Positions 18,132-29,319 of a DNA stretch of 64,000 nucleotides are shown piece by piece. The stretch lies in contig JAMWET010002916.1 of the NCBI GenBank assembly GCA_024036415.1, positions 1-64,000 on the forward strand, given 5' to 3'. Within the stretch, counting starts at the first letter, position 1, and each line of letters opens with the position of its first letter. Below the pieces are notes generated by a model that worked only from the letters and a program-made list of their open reading frames with translations, made no database searches and was not told where the DNA came from. The DNA is from Prochilodus magdalenae (lineage: Eukaryota > Chordata > Actinopteri > Characiformes > Prochilodontidae). Both the position numbers and the translations under genes were made by a program.

Positions 18132-19860
18132 ATGGAAGACAAAACCCAAACTGAAGAGCCTGCATTGGTAGTAGAGGCTCAAATATGTTGTGAACAGGAA
18201 AACGACGACCTAGAGGTACGATCTGAGTGCTCTTATTCGTCACGATCATCCTCAAGCTCAAAGGTGAGCTTAGCTTTGGCAACAGCTCGTGCTAAGGCGA
18301 AGGCTGCAGAGGCCAAAGCTGCCTTCGCACAGAAGGAGGTTGATATGAAAGTGCGAAGAGCACGGATTGATGCAGAGCTTGCGGCTATGGAGGTTGAAAA
18401 AGAAAGAGAAGCAGCCTTTGCTGAAGCTGCTGCGTTGGAGGAAGCGTTAGAAGATAACGGCGATTACCTACCAAGATTCAGTGAATTCAAAGCTTTTCCC
18501 CGCTCAGCCAAAACCCAAAGCGTCTCAGCCTCAGCAAAAACAGCCTGACAGAGCCACTGTAGTCCACCAGAGCGTACACCACTACGAGGTAGAGCTACAC
18601 TTTAGGTTCCAGTAGCTTGAGCCCCCGACGTACTTGGGAACGATCTCTCTGGTAACAAAGATGAGAGGAAGACATTAGCCCCAACCCAGCAGACCAGGAC
18701 ACAGCAAAACACCATGACCTGTTCTTTCCTAGCAGCAGTCCAAGGACAACTGGTGGTAGGTCAAGACATCAATATTGCTATAACCCAAATGTCAACGCCG
18801 ATACAGCAGTAGATCGGAGTTATGATCATGGTGGTTACAAAGACACTTCTGCCACAGCCGACCTGGCCAAGTTCCTCGCCAGAAGTCAACTGATCACCAC
18901 AGGTCTGACCAAGTTCGATGATAAGGTGGAAAACTACTGGGCATGGAAGTCTTCATTTTCCAATGCTGTCAAAGGTCTCGAGTTAACTGAAGCTGAGGAG
19001 CTAGACCTGCTTGTGAAGTGGTTGGGGAGAGAGTCCTCAGAGCACGTACGTCGGATCAAATCCGTCCATATCAGGCACCCTGCTGCTGGTCTGAAAATGG
19101 CGTGGGACCGTTTGGAGCAATGCTATGGGACGCCTGAAGCCATTGAAAGCGCTCTTTTTGCCAGACTGGAGAGCTTTCCTAAGATATCCAGTAGAGATGT
19201 ACAGAAGCTTCGCGACCTGGCAGACCTGCTATTAGAGATAGAAGCAGCTAAGGAGGATCGCTTCCTACCTGGATTATCGTATTTGGACACAGCCAGAGGA
19301 ATCCATCCCATCCTTGAAAAACTTCCGTATCACCTGCAGGATAAATGGACATCCTTTGGCTTCAAATATTAGGAACAGTACCAGGTATTATTCCCTCCAT
19401 TCATTGTGTTTTCCAAGTTCATCTCAGGCGAAGCTAAAGCCAAAAATGACCCGGGCTTCATCCTTCATTCATCTAGTCACACTCCTAGCAGGAAAGAGCG
19501 TCCTGACGACGGCTACGGTCAAATCAGACAGCGGGTGTCAGTTCACAGGACTCAGATATCTCCTCCTGACCAGGAAAGTAACCAGGCTCCTACAAGACCT
19601 ACTGCTGATCTACTTAAGCCCTGTCCCATCCATAAGAAGCCACATCCTTTCAATAAGTGTAGAGGCTTTAGAGAAAAACCTCTTGAGGAACGGAGACAGT
19701 ACATCAAGGAGAAAGCAATCTGTTTCCATTGTTGCGCATCCACGGCTCACATTGCCAGGAACTGTAAAGCAGAGATCATATGTACTGAGTGTGGAAGCAA
19801 CAGGCATACTGCAGCTCTGCATCCAGGACCTGCTCCCTGGAAACTAAACTCACCTCAAGT
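18132..19860 (+). pseudogene. BEL/Pao gag, broken
   Basis: The first open frame (18132-18548) starts MEDKTQTEEPALVVEAQ and is followed by an Ala/Lys/Glu-rich coiled coil (KAKAAEAKAAFAQKEVD). It ends early. The reading resumes in another frame near 18830 with the DUF1759-type Gag core (YWAWKSSFSNAVKGLEL ... WDRLEQCYGTPEAIESAL), is stopped by one in-frame TAG at 19370-19372, and continues in the same frame to two zinc knuckles (CFHCCASTAHIARNC and CTECGSNRHTAALH). One frameshift region and one nonsense change are therefore visible. Confidence 0.85.
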
Positions 19861-19959
19861 AAGTACAGACTATGGCGGGGAGGAGGATGAGACTAAAGAG
19901 GAAGTGTCACCGAGGTGCACAGAGGTATGTGGGGAAGGGATGAGCTCTCGTGCCTGCTC

Positions 19960-21340
19960 TAAGATATGTTTGGTTAATGTGTACCCCAACAATCATCGCA
20001 CCGCAGCAAGGAAGATGTATGCCATCCTCGATGAGCAAAGTAATCGCTCTCTTGTGAGGTCTGAGTTTTTTAACATCTTCAATGATGACAGTGTTAGGTC
20101 TCCATATACACTGAAAACATGTGCAGGTATCACCGAGACTACTGGAAGAAGAGCATGTGGGTATACAGTCGAGTCTATAGACCAGAAAATCAACCTGCAA
20201 TTCCCTACCTTAGTATCAGAATCAGAAATACTTTATTGATCCCATGGGGAAATTGCAGTTTTTACAGTAGCAACCATTTAGAATAAACAAACAATAATAA
20301 TTTACAACAAGAGAGAAATTTTTCAATATGTACACATATATAAAGTCTTATAATACAATAAAGATAAAATAAAAGTAAAGTGGCTGTGGCTATAATAATA
20401 AGTACAGACATACTGTTAACAGCAGTAAGTGTTCAGTAGTCAGAAAATTATTGCACATTTTGAGTTGCCGCACACATAATTAAATTATTGTTTTACTGTT
20501 ATTACTGTACATGTGAATGGTGCCGTGCTCTAAGGGAGGAGTAGTCTGATAGCCACAGGTAGGAATGAACTCCTGTTATGTTCTGTAGTGCATTTTGGCT
20601 GAATGAGTCTTGCACTGAATGTGCTCCTGTGTCTCATCACTGTGTGATAGAGAGGATGGGAGCCGTTATCCATGATGGTCTGCAGCTTAGACAGCGTCCT
20701 CCTCTCAGACACTGCCATCAGCGAGTCCAGCTCCACACCCACAACATCACTGGCTTTGCGGATCAGTTTATTAAGTCGGTTGGCGTCTGCCACCCTCAGC
20801 CTGCTGCCCCAGCATGCAACAGCGTATAGGATGGCACTCGCCACCACAGACTCATAGAAGATCCTTAGCATAGTCCTGCAGATGTTGAAGGACCTCAGAC
20901 GCCTCAGAAAATAGAGACGACTTTGGCCCTTCTTGTAGAGGGCATCAGTGTTCTTAGCCCAGTCCAGTTTATTGTCAATGTGAACACCCAGATATTTATA
21001 ATCCTCCACAGTGTCCACACTGACCCCCTTGATGGAAATAGGGGTCACCTGTGCTTTGTCCCTCCTCAGGTCCACCACCAGCTCCTTTATCTTTGAGGAG
21101 AATAGTAGATTGTGAGTAGTAGAATGTGAGGCGATCCCGGACAATAGATCAGAAATACCTACCCCTAACGCAGCTTCCCATCACAAGCACCTCAAAGCCA
21201 TTGCTAATGAGATCCCTCCTCTAGACCCAAATGCAAATACCTTACTGCTATTGGGAAGGGACATTCTCCGTGTCCATAAGGTGCACAAACAGATTAATGG
21301 TCCACACAATGCGCCATTTGCCCAGAAATTGGACCTGGGA
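19960..21340 (+). pseudogene. BEL/Pao aspartic protease region, split by a LINE
   Basis: After the zinc knuckles comes a retropepsin-like part with ARKMYAILDEQSNRSLV, where BEL proteases usually have DEQSD. The frame runs to 20239, is interrupted by a reversed LINE, and resumes in frame after the 11-bp target duplication at 21159 (PTPNAASHHKHLKAIANEI ... LLLGRDILRVHKV). An in-frame TGA follows at about 21340 in the DLG*VVIGDVCLG word. The split is entirely due to the insertion. Confidence 0.8.
20221..21158 (-). mobile_element. 5'-truncated LINE inserted in the BEL element
   Basis: The 11-base word ATCAGAAATAC occurs at 20221-20231 and again at 21148-21158, a target-site duplication. Between them, on the minus strand, lies the end of a reverse transcriptase ORF (KIKELVVDLRRDKAQVTPI, then EDYKYLGVHIDNKLDW and KKGQSRLYFLRRLRSFNICR) followed by a 3' untranslated region ending ATCAATAAAG. 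It is a Rex1/CR1-like non-LTR element by remembered similarity. Loss of the 5' part is typical of incomplete target-primed reverse transcription. Confidence 0.9.
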
Positions 21341-21343
21341 TGA

Positions 21344-22655
21344 GTGGTCATAGGGGATGTATGTCTTGGTAAAGCCCACAAGCCATCTACAGTGAGCAGC
21401 TTTAGGACGTGTATTCTTGAGAATGGCCGTCCAAGTTATCTTTCTCCCTGCGAAAGTCATCTTCAAGTAAGAGAAAACTTCAATTGGATGGCTCATCAAA
21501 CACTTCATCAAGCGCATCCCATCCCACTCAACACAAAGATCCCCAAACGAGAACACATGGGTGAATCAATCTTCGTGTGCACCAAGAACGATAGCAAGCT
21601 CGCTGCATCTATTGATGAACAGAGATTTATACAGATAATGGACAGAGAGGTCTTTATGGACAGCGCAAACAGCTGGGTAGCCTCTCTGCCTTTCCGGATG
21701 CCTAGGAGACGGCTTCCCAATAACAGAGGATACGCTTACAAGCGGCTTAAAACATTCTGCAACACCCAAAATGAAGGCACACTACGTGGACTTCATCCAA
21801 CAGATGTTGGATAATGACCATGCAGAATTGGCTCCCATGCTGCAAGATCACCAAGAGTGCTGGTACCTTCCATTATTTGGTGTGTACCACCCCAGAAAGC
21901 CTGGTAAGATCCGCATTGTTTTTGATTTGAGTGCTCGTTACGACGGAGTCTCTCTGAATGATGTCCTTCTCACCGGGCCGCATCTTAACAACAGCCTTCT
22001 GGGGGTGCTGATGAGATTTAGGAAGGAACAGGTTGCTGTAACAGGGGACACTGAACACATGTTCCACTGTTTCGTGGTAAAAGAGGAACACAGAAATTAT
22101 TTATGGTTTCTGTGGTTCAGAAACAACGACATGAACAGCGACATCGTGGACTAGCGTATGAAGGTCAACGTCTTCGGCAATACTATATCTCCAGCCATCG
22201 CCATTTATGGCCTGAGGAGGGCCGCTGGAGAGGAGGAAGACAGCTATGGAAGTGATGTCAGGATGTTCGTAGAACAAGATTTTTACGTGGATGATACATT
22301 GAGGTCTTTCGCCACAGAGGAAGAAGCTATCGCTGTTCTCCAACGTGCTCGAGCTGCCCTTGCACTCTCCAACCTTCGGCTTCACAAAATAGCTTCTAAC
22401 AGAACTGCTGTGATGGATGCAATCCCCATCAATGATCTTGCCAAGGATGTTCAAAATCTGGACCTCTCTAAGGATGAGCTGCCCTTACGTAGAGGACGCG
22501 TGCTCTCTGTGGTGAACAGTATGTTCGACCCTCTTGGGTTAATCGCACCTGTCACAGTGCAAGGCAGGTTTCTTCTCAGACAGCTTTCATTGGAAGTAGG
22601 AGAATGGGACTCTCCTCTCCCTGATGATACGACGAACCAGGGGCGGTCATGCTAA
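21344..22655 (+). pseudogene. BEL/Pao reverse transcriptase, broken
   Basis: The linker frame (21344-21814) carries MDREVFMDSANSWVASLPFR and RRRLPNNRGYAYKRLK. The polymerase follows in another frame (21771 on) with CWYLPLFGVYHPRKPGKIR, FDLSARYDGVSLNDVLLTGP and an Asp in motif A (GDTEHMFHCF). An in-frame TAG falls at 22152-22154, then the frame continues with FGNTISPAIAIYGLRRA, the catalytic YVDD box (about 22285-22296) and SVVNSMFDPLGLIAPV. The text stops abruptly at LPDDTT, where RNase H should begin. Confidence 0.85.
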
Positions 22656-23517
22656 CAACAAAAGATGGGCGGTGCTGTTCACATGTATGTGCATGAGAAC
22701 AGTGCATATTGAAGTCGTTGAGTCCTTGACCAGCTCCAGCTTTATCAATGCTCTCAGGAGATTCTTCTCTCTTCAAGGTGTACCTAAACAGATCAGGTCG
22801 GATCAGGGTACCAATTTCATCGGTGCCTGTAAAGAGTTGAAAATGGGTACACTCAACACACAACTGAACACGTATCTTCAGGAACAAAGATGTAGCTGGA
22901 TATTTAACCCACCTCACTCGTCCCACATGAGTGGTGCATGGGAACGCCTTATTGGTGTGGCGCGACGCATACTGGACTCCATGTTCTTGCAGTTTGAGTC
23001 TGCTCATCTCACCCATGAGGTCCTCACCACACTCCTGGCAGAGGTGTGTGCCATCATGAATGCGAGACCACTTGTGCCTGTTTCATCTGATCCAGAGTTC
23101 CCACTCGTGCTTACTCCAGCTATGTTGTTGACTCAGAAGACGGGATCCATCCCTCCTCCTTGTGAGTTTGGTAAGGCAGAGCTGCTGAAACAGCAGTGGA
23201 AGCAGGTTCAATCGCTTGCCGACACGTTCTGGGAAAGGTGGCGTCGTGAATATCTCTCCACGCTGCAAACTAGAAGGAGATGGCCAGACAAGAAACCCGA
23301 CTTGAAGGAGGGTGATGTGGTCCTCATGAAGGACCTTCAAGTGGTAAGGAATGAATGGCCCATGGCCGTTGTGATGAAAACATTCCCAAGTGCAGATGGA
23401 CACATAAGAAAAGTGGACATCAGAGTCATCCGTCAAGGTACTCCCAAGGTTTTCTCCAGGCCTATCACGGAACTCATTCCCCTTTTGTCCCCATCATGCT
23501 CAGATGACTTACTCTAG
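22624..23517 (+). pseudogene. BEL/Pao integrase, N-terminally truncated
   Basis: The open frame begins at the word RRTRGGHANNKRWAVLFTCM and runs to a TAG at 23517. The second catalytic Asp (RSDQGTNF) and the Glu (MSGAWERLIG) are present, with a C-terminal DUF5641-like part (EGDVVLMKD ... WPMAVV). The zinc-binding domain and the first catalytic Asp, normally in a GMDCFGPF-type word just before RRSRGGH, are gone. This marks the right edge of the internal deletion. Confidence 0.85.
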
Positions 23518-23563
23518 GTTCCCGTTGAACATTGTGACGTCCCTAAGGACGCCAGGCGGGGAG

Positions 23564-24142
23564 TGTCATGGCCTCTGGATGCCAAGCTGTCTAGCGCTAT
23601 ACTGCCCCCCTGTACAAGAGTAGATTCAGTCTCAACTCCTATTTAGTTAAGTTTCACTTCCTGTTTTGGGTTAGGAGAGCACATGGCTGGTGCTGGAGAC
23701 CTTTCTCGTCATGTGTTGAGCTGTGGAAACACTTTATTTTGGTAGTGAAGCCGCAGAAGACCATATCTGTACGTTTTTATGTTTTATGAGGAGGATTGTG
23801 TGTTACAATCACTTTTACAAGAAAATAATTCAGCTATCTATAAGACATGATGTAGCCATGTAGCTCAGATGTTGTTTTGATATATTTATATATTTAGTTT
23901 TCTCTTTTGTGTGTATCAACGTTTTCCATACGTACCTCATTCTCTGTGATGATTGTTCTGTTTGTGTAACTCCATCTAAAGAAAGTGTATTTGTGGATCC
24001 CTTGTATTACAGTTTCACAGTCGTGATATCTTCAGTAAAGTTCAGTGACAATGCCACAGTCCGGTCTATGAGCGTTTTCTGGGGATTCTCGATTGTTTGG
24101 GCTAGCTGGATAACCACTTTGGCACAAGAGGGAGGCCAGCAT
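23564..24142 (+). repeat. 3' LTR of the BEL/Pao element, truncated
   Basis: Opens TGTCATGGCCTCTGGATGCC like the 5' LTR and differs from it by scattered substitutions and small indels (for example TTAGTTAAGTTTC for TTAGTTTC). It breaks off at GCCAGCATAG, where Tc1 sequence starts, so the last about 30 bases and the right-hand target duplication are missing. Confidence 0.85.
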
Positions 24143-25051
24143 AGGAGCGTTGAAAACAACTTGGGTTTTCCTTGTCCTCTCTGGTCCGGATGACATGGTG
24201 TCCCAGTGTTCCATAAAAAAACTTCAAATCGTGACTCATCTGACCACAGAATAGTCTTCCATTTTGCCACACTCCATTTTAAAAGACCCCTGGCCCAGTG
24301 CAAACGTCTGAGCTTGTGGAGCTTGCTTAGAAATGGCTTCCTTTTTGCACTGTAGAGTTTCAGCTGGCAACGGCGGATGGCACGGTGGATTGTGTTCACT
24401 GACAATGCTTTCTGGAAGTATTCCTGAGCCCATTCTGTTATTTCCTTGACAGTGGCATTCCTGTTTGAGGTGCAGTGACGTTTAAGGGACCGGAGATCAC
24501 GAGCATCCAGTAGAGTTTTATGACCTTGACCCTTACGCACAGCGATTGTTCCAGATTCTCTGAATCTTTTGATGATGTTATGCACGGTTGATAATGATAC
24601 CTTAAAAGTCTTTGCTATTTTACGCTGGGTAACACCATTCTGGTATTGCTGCACTATCTTTCTGCGCAACAATGGTGGAATTGGTGATCCTCTTACCATC
24701 TTGGCTTCAGAGAGACACTGACACTCTGAGAAGCTCTTTTTATACCCAATCATGTTGTCAATTGACCTAATTAGTGGTAATTGGTCTTCCAGCTGTTCGA
24801 TATATGCTCAATTTCCTTTTTCCATCCACTTATTGCTACTTGTCCCAACTTTTTTGGGATTTGTTGACGCCATGAAATTTTGAAACAACATATTTTCCCC
24901 ATAAAATGATACATTCTCTCAGTTTAAACTTTTGATGTGTGATTTGTGTTCTATTCTGAATAAAATATTAGATGTTGGCACCTTCACATCATTGCATACA
25001 GTTTTTATTCACAATTTGTTTAGTTTCCCAACTTTTTTGGAATCCGGTTTG
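24143..25051 (-). mobile_element. Truncated Tc1-like element, family 2
   Basis: On the minus strand the end next to TA at 25052-25053 reads CAAACCGGATTCCAAAAAAG. The transposase starts at 24699 (MVRGSPIPPLLRRKIVQQY), with a clear helix-turn-helix and the first catalytic Asp in WSDESRFEV. A frameshift follows near 24210 and the gene is cut off at 24143 by BEL LTR sequence. The C terminus and the second terminal repeat are lost. The open frame that runs on into the LTR is a chance fusion. Confidence 0.85.
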
Positions 25052-25054
25052 TAG

Positions 25055-25185
25055 GCACTTAACACCTAACCGCTTCCTGGGTGCTGTGGACAGGGCTGTC
25101 CACCCCTCTGAGCAAGTGTGCTCTGCCCTCTGTGTGTGTTCACTAGAGTGTGTGTGTGTTACATCACGGATGAGTTAAATGCAGT
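25055..25185 (+). repeat. SINE fragment, same family as 7150-7443
   Basis: Shares with the minus strand of 7200-7370 the phrases GCACCTAAC-like, GGACAGGGCTGTCCAC-like, TGTGTGTTCACTAG and TCACGGATG-like. The tRNA-like head is missing because the Tc1-like element adjoins at 25053. Confidence 0.6.
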
Positions 25186-25309
25186 AGACTAATTCCTATG
25201 TGTGCAAAACACAACTGGCAAAAAATGGCTAGCACAGGATCTAACTGAGGGCAGGACCTTCAACCTGGTTAATAAGAGGTTACAATAGCCATTGGGGCAG
25301 CATTGCTAC

Positions 25310-28072
25310 TAGGGGTGCACGATCATATCGGTTTTATATCCACATCGGCCGATAACTGCTTTTCTTCATCGGCATCGGGCCGATGCTTACATTTGGCCGA
25401 TATTTCAAACCGATATTTGCTGACGCATTTAATGTATGCCGGAAGAAGCCCGGGCGACGCTAGCCTGTTATGCTAGAGCAGCGCAGCTAAAATGTCGGCG
25501 GTGTGGAAGTTTTTCAAAGTGAGTGAGCAGGACGTAAAGCATGCCATTTGCAACACTTGCTCAGCTAACGTCTTGCGTGGAGGGAGCAAAGTAAGAAATT
25601 TTAACACCACCAATTTAATTACACATTTGAAGGTGCGCCACCCTGACAAATATACAGAGTACATACGGGTAAAAGAGGAGACTCGAACAGCACCACGCAC
25701 ACCAGCGAAACCTGCCACTACTCAGCCTATTGACGAGCTCCTTCAAAAATCTAAGAAATTCGATAAAAACAGTCCTAAAGCTACAGCTATCACAGCAAAG
25801 GTGATGGAATTCATCGCTCTAGATGATCAGCCGTTCTCGGTGGTGGAGGACGTTGGGTTTCGACGGCTGCTCGAGCATCTTGAGCCTCGGTACACCATGC
25901 CTAGCCGGCGTTACTTTTCCGACGTAGCCCTGCCGGAGCTACACAGCTTGGTGGCGACTCGCGTTCACAAGCTGATTAACGATAATGTGACCGCCATTAG
26001 CTTGACCACCGACATCTGGACATCTGATGTGAGTCCTATCAGCATTCTCAGTTTAACCGTGCAGTGGATAGACAACAACTTCGAATTGCAAAAGGCAGTT
26101 CTGCACGCGCAAGAATGCTCTGGGTCACACACAAGCTCGGCACTCTCTGTGGCGTTTGAGAATATGTTTGAACCATGGAAGATTTCTAAGGAAAATATAC
26201 ATGTTGTGTTGCGTGACAATGCACGTAACATTGCAAAAGCTATGGTGGAATGCGGGGTTCCGAGCTTGCCTTGTATGGCCCACACGCTACAGCTCGCTGT
26301 AAATGACGGTGTGTTCTCTCAGCGCAGTATCTCGGATGTAATTGCGGTTAGCAGGCGGATAGTTGGCCATTTCAAGCACTCGCATTTAGCCATCTCTCGT
26401 CTCAGAACTATTCAAACGGAGGTGGGTTTGCAGCCGAAAGCACTTCAACAAGACGTTTCTACTCGATGGAACAGTACGTTCTACATGTTGCAAACCTTGC
26501 TGGAGCAGAAGAGAGCAATCGGTGCTTACGCCGCAGATTTCGAGTTACCAGCTACTCTCACGGCTTCTCAATGGAGTTTAATTGAAAACATAGTCACACT
26601 CCTTGCTCCTTTCGAAGAGCTAACCAGACAGATTTGCCAGTCTGATGCCTTGGCATCAAACGTGATTCCTTCAGTCAACGCTCTCAAACGGCTGTTAAGT
26701 AAGAGTGCTCACTCTGACTTTGGAGTTAAAACGAGCAAAAACGCTCTGTTAGAAGCTGTAAACACACGCTTTAGTGATATTTACACAGAGCCTCTGTACT
26801 GCGTTGCTACAATTGTCGACCCAAGATACAAAGATCGCTATTTTGCAGCAGAAGTGAAACTACAGGCGCATGAAATGTTCCAATCCGAGATGGAGAAAGC
26901 ATCGAGTGAGCGCTCAGAGCAAACAAGTGAGCTACAAGACCGTCCGCGAGAAAAAAGAGCTAGGGCGGATGATGAAGCGACGTGCTCCCTCTTTGATATG
27001 TACAACGAAATTCTGGAAGAAACACAGGCCCCTCAGGAAAACACCCAGACAACAACTGAGGTGAGCTAATATCATAGGAAAAAGCTTTTTTTTTTTTAAA
27101 TAATAATTGCCAACAATAAGAATCTAATGCTTCAAATGTGTTCATTATTTAGACATTAGTGAAGTAGTTATTTCCAAAAACTGAAATTGTTGATGCAGTA
27201 TTTTAATATGTCAGTCTTCTTTGGTATATTAAATAGACAAATGTATACCTGTATATCTTGTATGTATGTTTATTGATCAGGTGCAGGGATTCCTGTCAGA
27301 AGCTCCAGTATCAAGGAAAGAAAGCCCACTGCAATACTGGAATAACAACAAAAGTCGATTCCCTACTATTGCCAAAGTAGCACGGAAGTTCCTGTCCGCT
27401 CCATCCACTAGTGTTGACAGCGAGAGGTTATTTAGTGCAACTAGCAACGTGATCAATGAAAAGAGGAACAGAATTGCATGTGATAAAGCAGAGATGCTTC
27501 TGTTTGTCAAGAAAAACCTTCCTCTCCTTCTGAAAAAAATAGACTGATGAACTTCTAGAAAAAAAATGTTCAGATTTTTTTATTTTTTGATAGTGTGAAA
27601 AAGCACAAAGGCAGTTCTGAAGGATTATTTCTGTACTACTGTATTACTAAAGGTCCACTGGCATTTGTTTACATTTAAGTTAATTTCAAATTAAGTTAAT
27701 TTAAGTTTAAATTCATTTTCATTTATTTATTCATTTAATTTCATTTTATTCATTTAATTTAATATTTTATTTAACTTTTTTTTTAAAGTTTAAACCATGA
27801 ATAGTCTAAATAAGGACCAGTTATCTGACTAAATATGACTAGCAATTTTCTCAGGAGACAACTTTTCATTTTATTTGCACACAGATGGTTGAAACCTACA
27901 ATGTTATGCAAATAAAGGTCACATTTATTCATTAACAATGTGGGGCATCTTATCTTACTGTATTTTTTAAATGTCCATGTATATCGGCATCGGCATCGGC
28001 ATCTGCAGATATGTACAGGTATAATATCGGATATCGGCATCGGCTCATAATTACCATATCGGTGCATCCCTA
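25310..28072 (+). mobile_element. hAT transposon, apparently complete and autonomous
   Basis: The 2763-bp element is bounded by the 8-bp duplication ATTGCTAC at 25302-25309 and 28073-28080, which fits the nTnnnnAn preference of Ac-type hAT elements. The ends are inverted: TAGGGGTGCACGAT on the left and, read inwards, TAGGGATGCACCGAT on the right. Both flanks are rich in CATCGGC/GCCGATG words, including a run ATCGGCATCGGCATCGGCAT near 27982, as expected of subterminal transposase-binding repeats. It encodes one uninterrupted two-exon transposase. It looks recent and is the best preserved mobile element here. Confidence 0.92.
25492..27547 (+). CDS. hAT transposase (BED zinc finger, hAT dimerisation domain)
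   Basis: Cut-and-paste transposase. Exon 1 is 25492-27060 and exon 2 is 27281-27547. The donor is GAG|GTGAGC and the acceptor TGATCAG|GTGCAG, both in phase, giving 611 residues. From the N terminus: a BED-type zinc finger (C20, C23, H45, H50), a helical region, an RNase H-like catalytic fold with Asp174 in LTTDIWTSD and Asp242 in RDNARN, a C261-x2-H264 pair in PCMAHTLQL, WNSTFYML, and, encoded by exon 2, the hAT C-terminal dimerisation region (PLQYWNNN ... SVDSERLFSATSNVINEKRN). No frameshift or stop is visible. It is a ZBED/Ac-like transposase by motif; if the element has been silenced it could also be a candidate for host co-option. Confidence 0.9.
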
Positions 28073-28080
28073 ATTGCTAC

Positions 28081-28560
28081 GTCTTTATCCTCTCATGCTG
28101 GTTCATCGTAATGCTTTAGTTACTCACCTCTTTAGGTGCAAACTGGTATTACAGACAGGACAGATCAGGGCTAGCTGGTTAGTATGCTAACTTCAGTAGA
28201 TTTCTCTGCAATGTGATACATGGATGTCTTACATACTAATAAAAGTCTTTCTTTGTGTTCCATCTCGTTCTCTGTTAAATTCCTGCAGTAGCTAACCCCG
28301 TTAAAGCAAGTTAAAGCACAATTATTAACTTTTTAGTTATCTTTAAAAAGATCACCTACGACTTTAACTGAAGGCACATAAAGAGAATACAAACCAGGCT
28401 AAATAAGACCAGGAAGTCGTGGTGTCCAGTCCCACTGAGTCCTTTCTTCTCAATGTTAGCATTAACAGCTGTTTACCTACCAGTTTACTTACAAGTTTAG
28501 CATCAAACCTAATCCCTTTACTCTCCAACAGCTTCTCCAGCAATGGAAATCAATGCCAAC
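28081..28560. other. No gene recognised
   Basis: Short stretch between the hAT element and a LINE end. Nothing supportable is seen. Confidence 0.5.
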
Positions 28561-29014
28561 TGCAGGAAAGTCTCAATGTTGGAGACAGCCTCCCCACCAC
28601 CACGTACATCTACACCTCCAGATGCAGTAAGAGGGCTACCTGCATCATGAAGGACCCCACTCACCCATCACACTCACTTTTTGTCCCGCTCCCCTCAGGC
28701 AGGAGGCTGCGGAGACTGAGGAACAGCTTCATTCCGGAAGCTGTAAGACTCTTAAACGCCAAGTTAGTCGTATCCACTCCACCGACACTTTGAGGACACT
28801 TAGTTACTTTAAACACACTCTGCTGCTACCTTCTCCATTTCCTTGCTGCTCTTTCTCTCTGTATATTTTTATATGTTTTTATATATTTATGTATATTTTA
28901 TTTATTTAAGTACTGCTGTCTGGGTGAAACTGGGTCCTTGAGTACTACAATTTCGTTCCACCCCATGTACCACATGTGATGCGAATGACAATAAAGTCTC
29001 CTTGAATCCCTGAA
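28560..29014 (+). mobile_element. LINE 3' end (orientation +)
   Basis: Encodes the end of a reverse transcriptase ORF (KDPTHPSHSLFVPLPSGRRLRRLRNSFIPEAVRLLN, cut here into its recognisable words DPTHPSH, LPSGRRLRRLRNSFIPEAVR) and a 3' untranslated region ending near GACAATAAAGTCTCCTTGAA. A second copy lies inverted at 29757-30126. Confidence 0.75.
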
Positions 29015-29319
29015 TGTTTATTCTAAAAGGATGCCAGTCCTCTAACATACCAGTAATGCTATCTAGGTATGCTGTTTCTATGTATCATACAATTATGGCT
29101 ATTATGGCTCTGTATTTGGAGCTCAGAACATAGCTCCTCATTTCCTCCCCTACTGCGGTGAGCACAAACATCCATTTTGCTTATTTTGACTGGAATAGTG
29201 TTTTCGTTTTCCCAATTATAGAGTCAGGTCTTAGGATGAACACCAGGCTTTTTTCTGTGAAATACAAGAAAACATTTGCTGAATATTACAAAAAGTTACA
29301 CTGCCTGGTCACTGAACCC

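Larger units (their letters stand above)
17436..24142 (+). mobile_element. BEL/Pao LTR retrotransposon, dead
   Basis: Two long terminal repeats starting TGTCATGGCC flank gag, protease, reverse transcriptase and integrase remains on the plus strand in BEL/Pao order. The element is interrupted by a reversed LINE (20232-21147) and has lost most of its RNase H and the start of its integrase around 22650. Several in-frame stops are present. The 3' LTR is cut off at about 24142 where a truncated Tc1-like element begins. No envelope-like frame is seen. Confidence 0.9.

Noticed and set aside
19314..19847. A 177-codon plus-strand open frame.
   Set aside because: It overlaps the BEL gag in another frame and lacks any family motif; the zinc knuckles lie in the other frame.
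22576..23016. A 146-codon minus-strand open frame.
   Set aside because: Antisense shadow of the BEL integrase.
24007..24753. A 248-codon open frame on the minus strand.
   Set aside because: It is the N terminus of a Tc1-like transposase followed by BEL LTR sequence read by chance; not a gene as such.
28419..28560. The first part of a plus-strand open frame leading into the LINE end.
   Set aside because: The N-terminal part has no LINE resemblance; only the second half matches, so the frame start is accidental.
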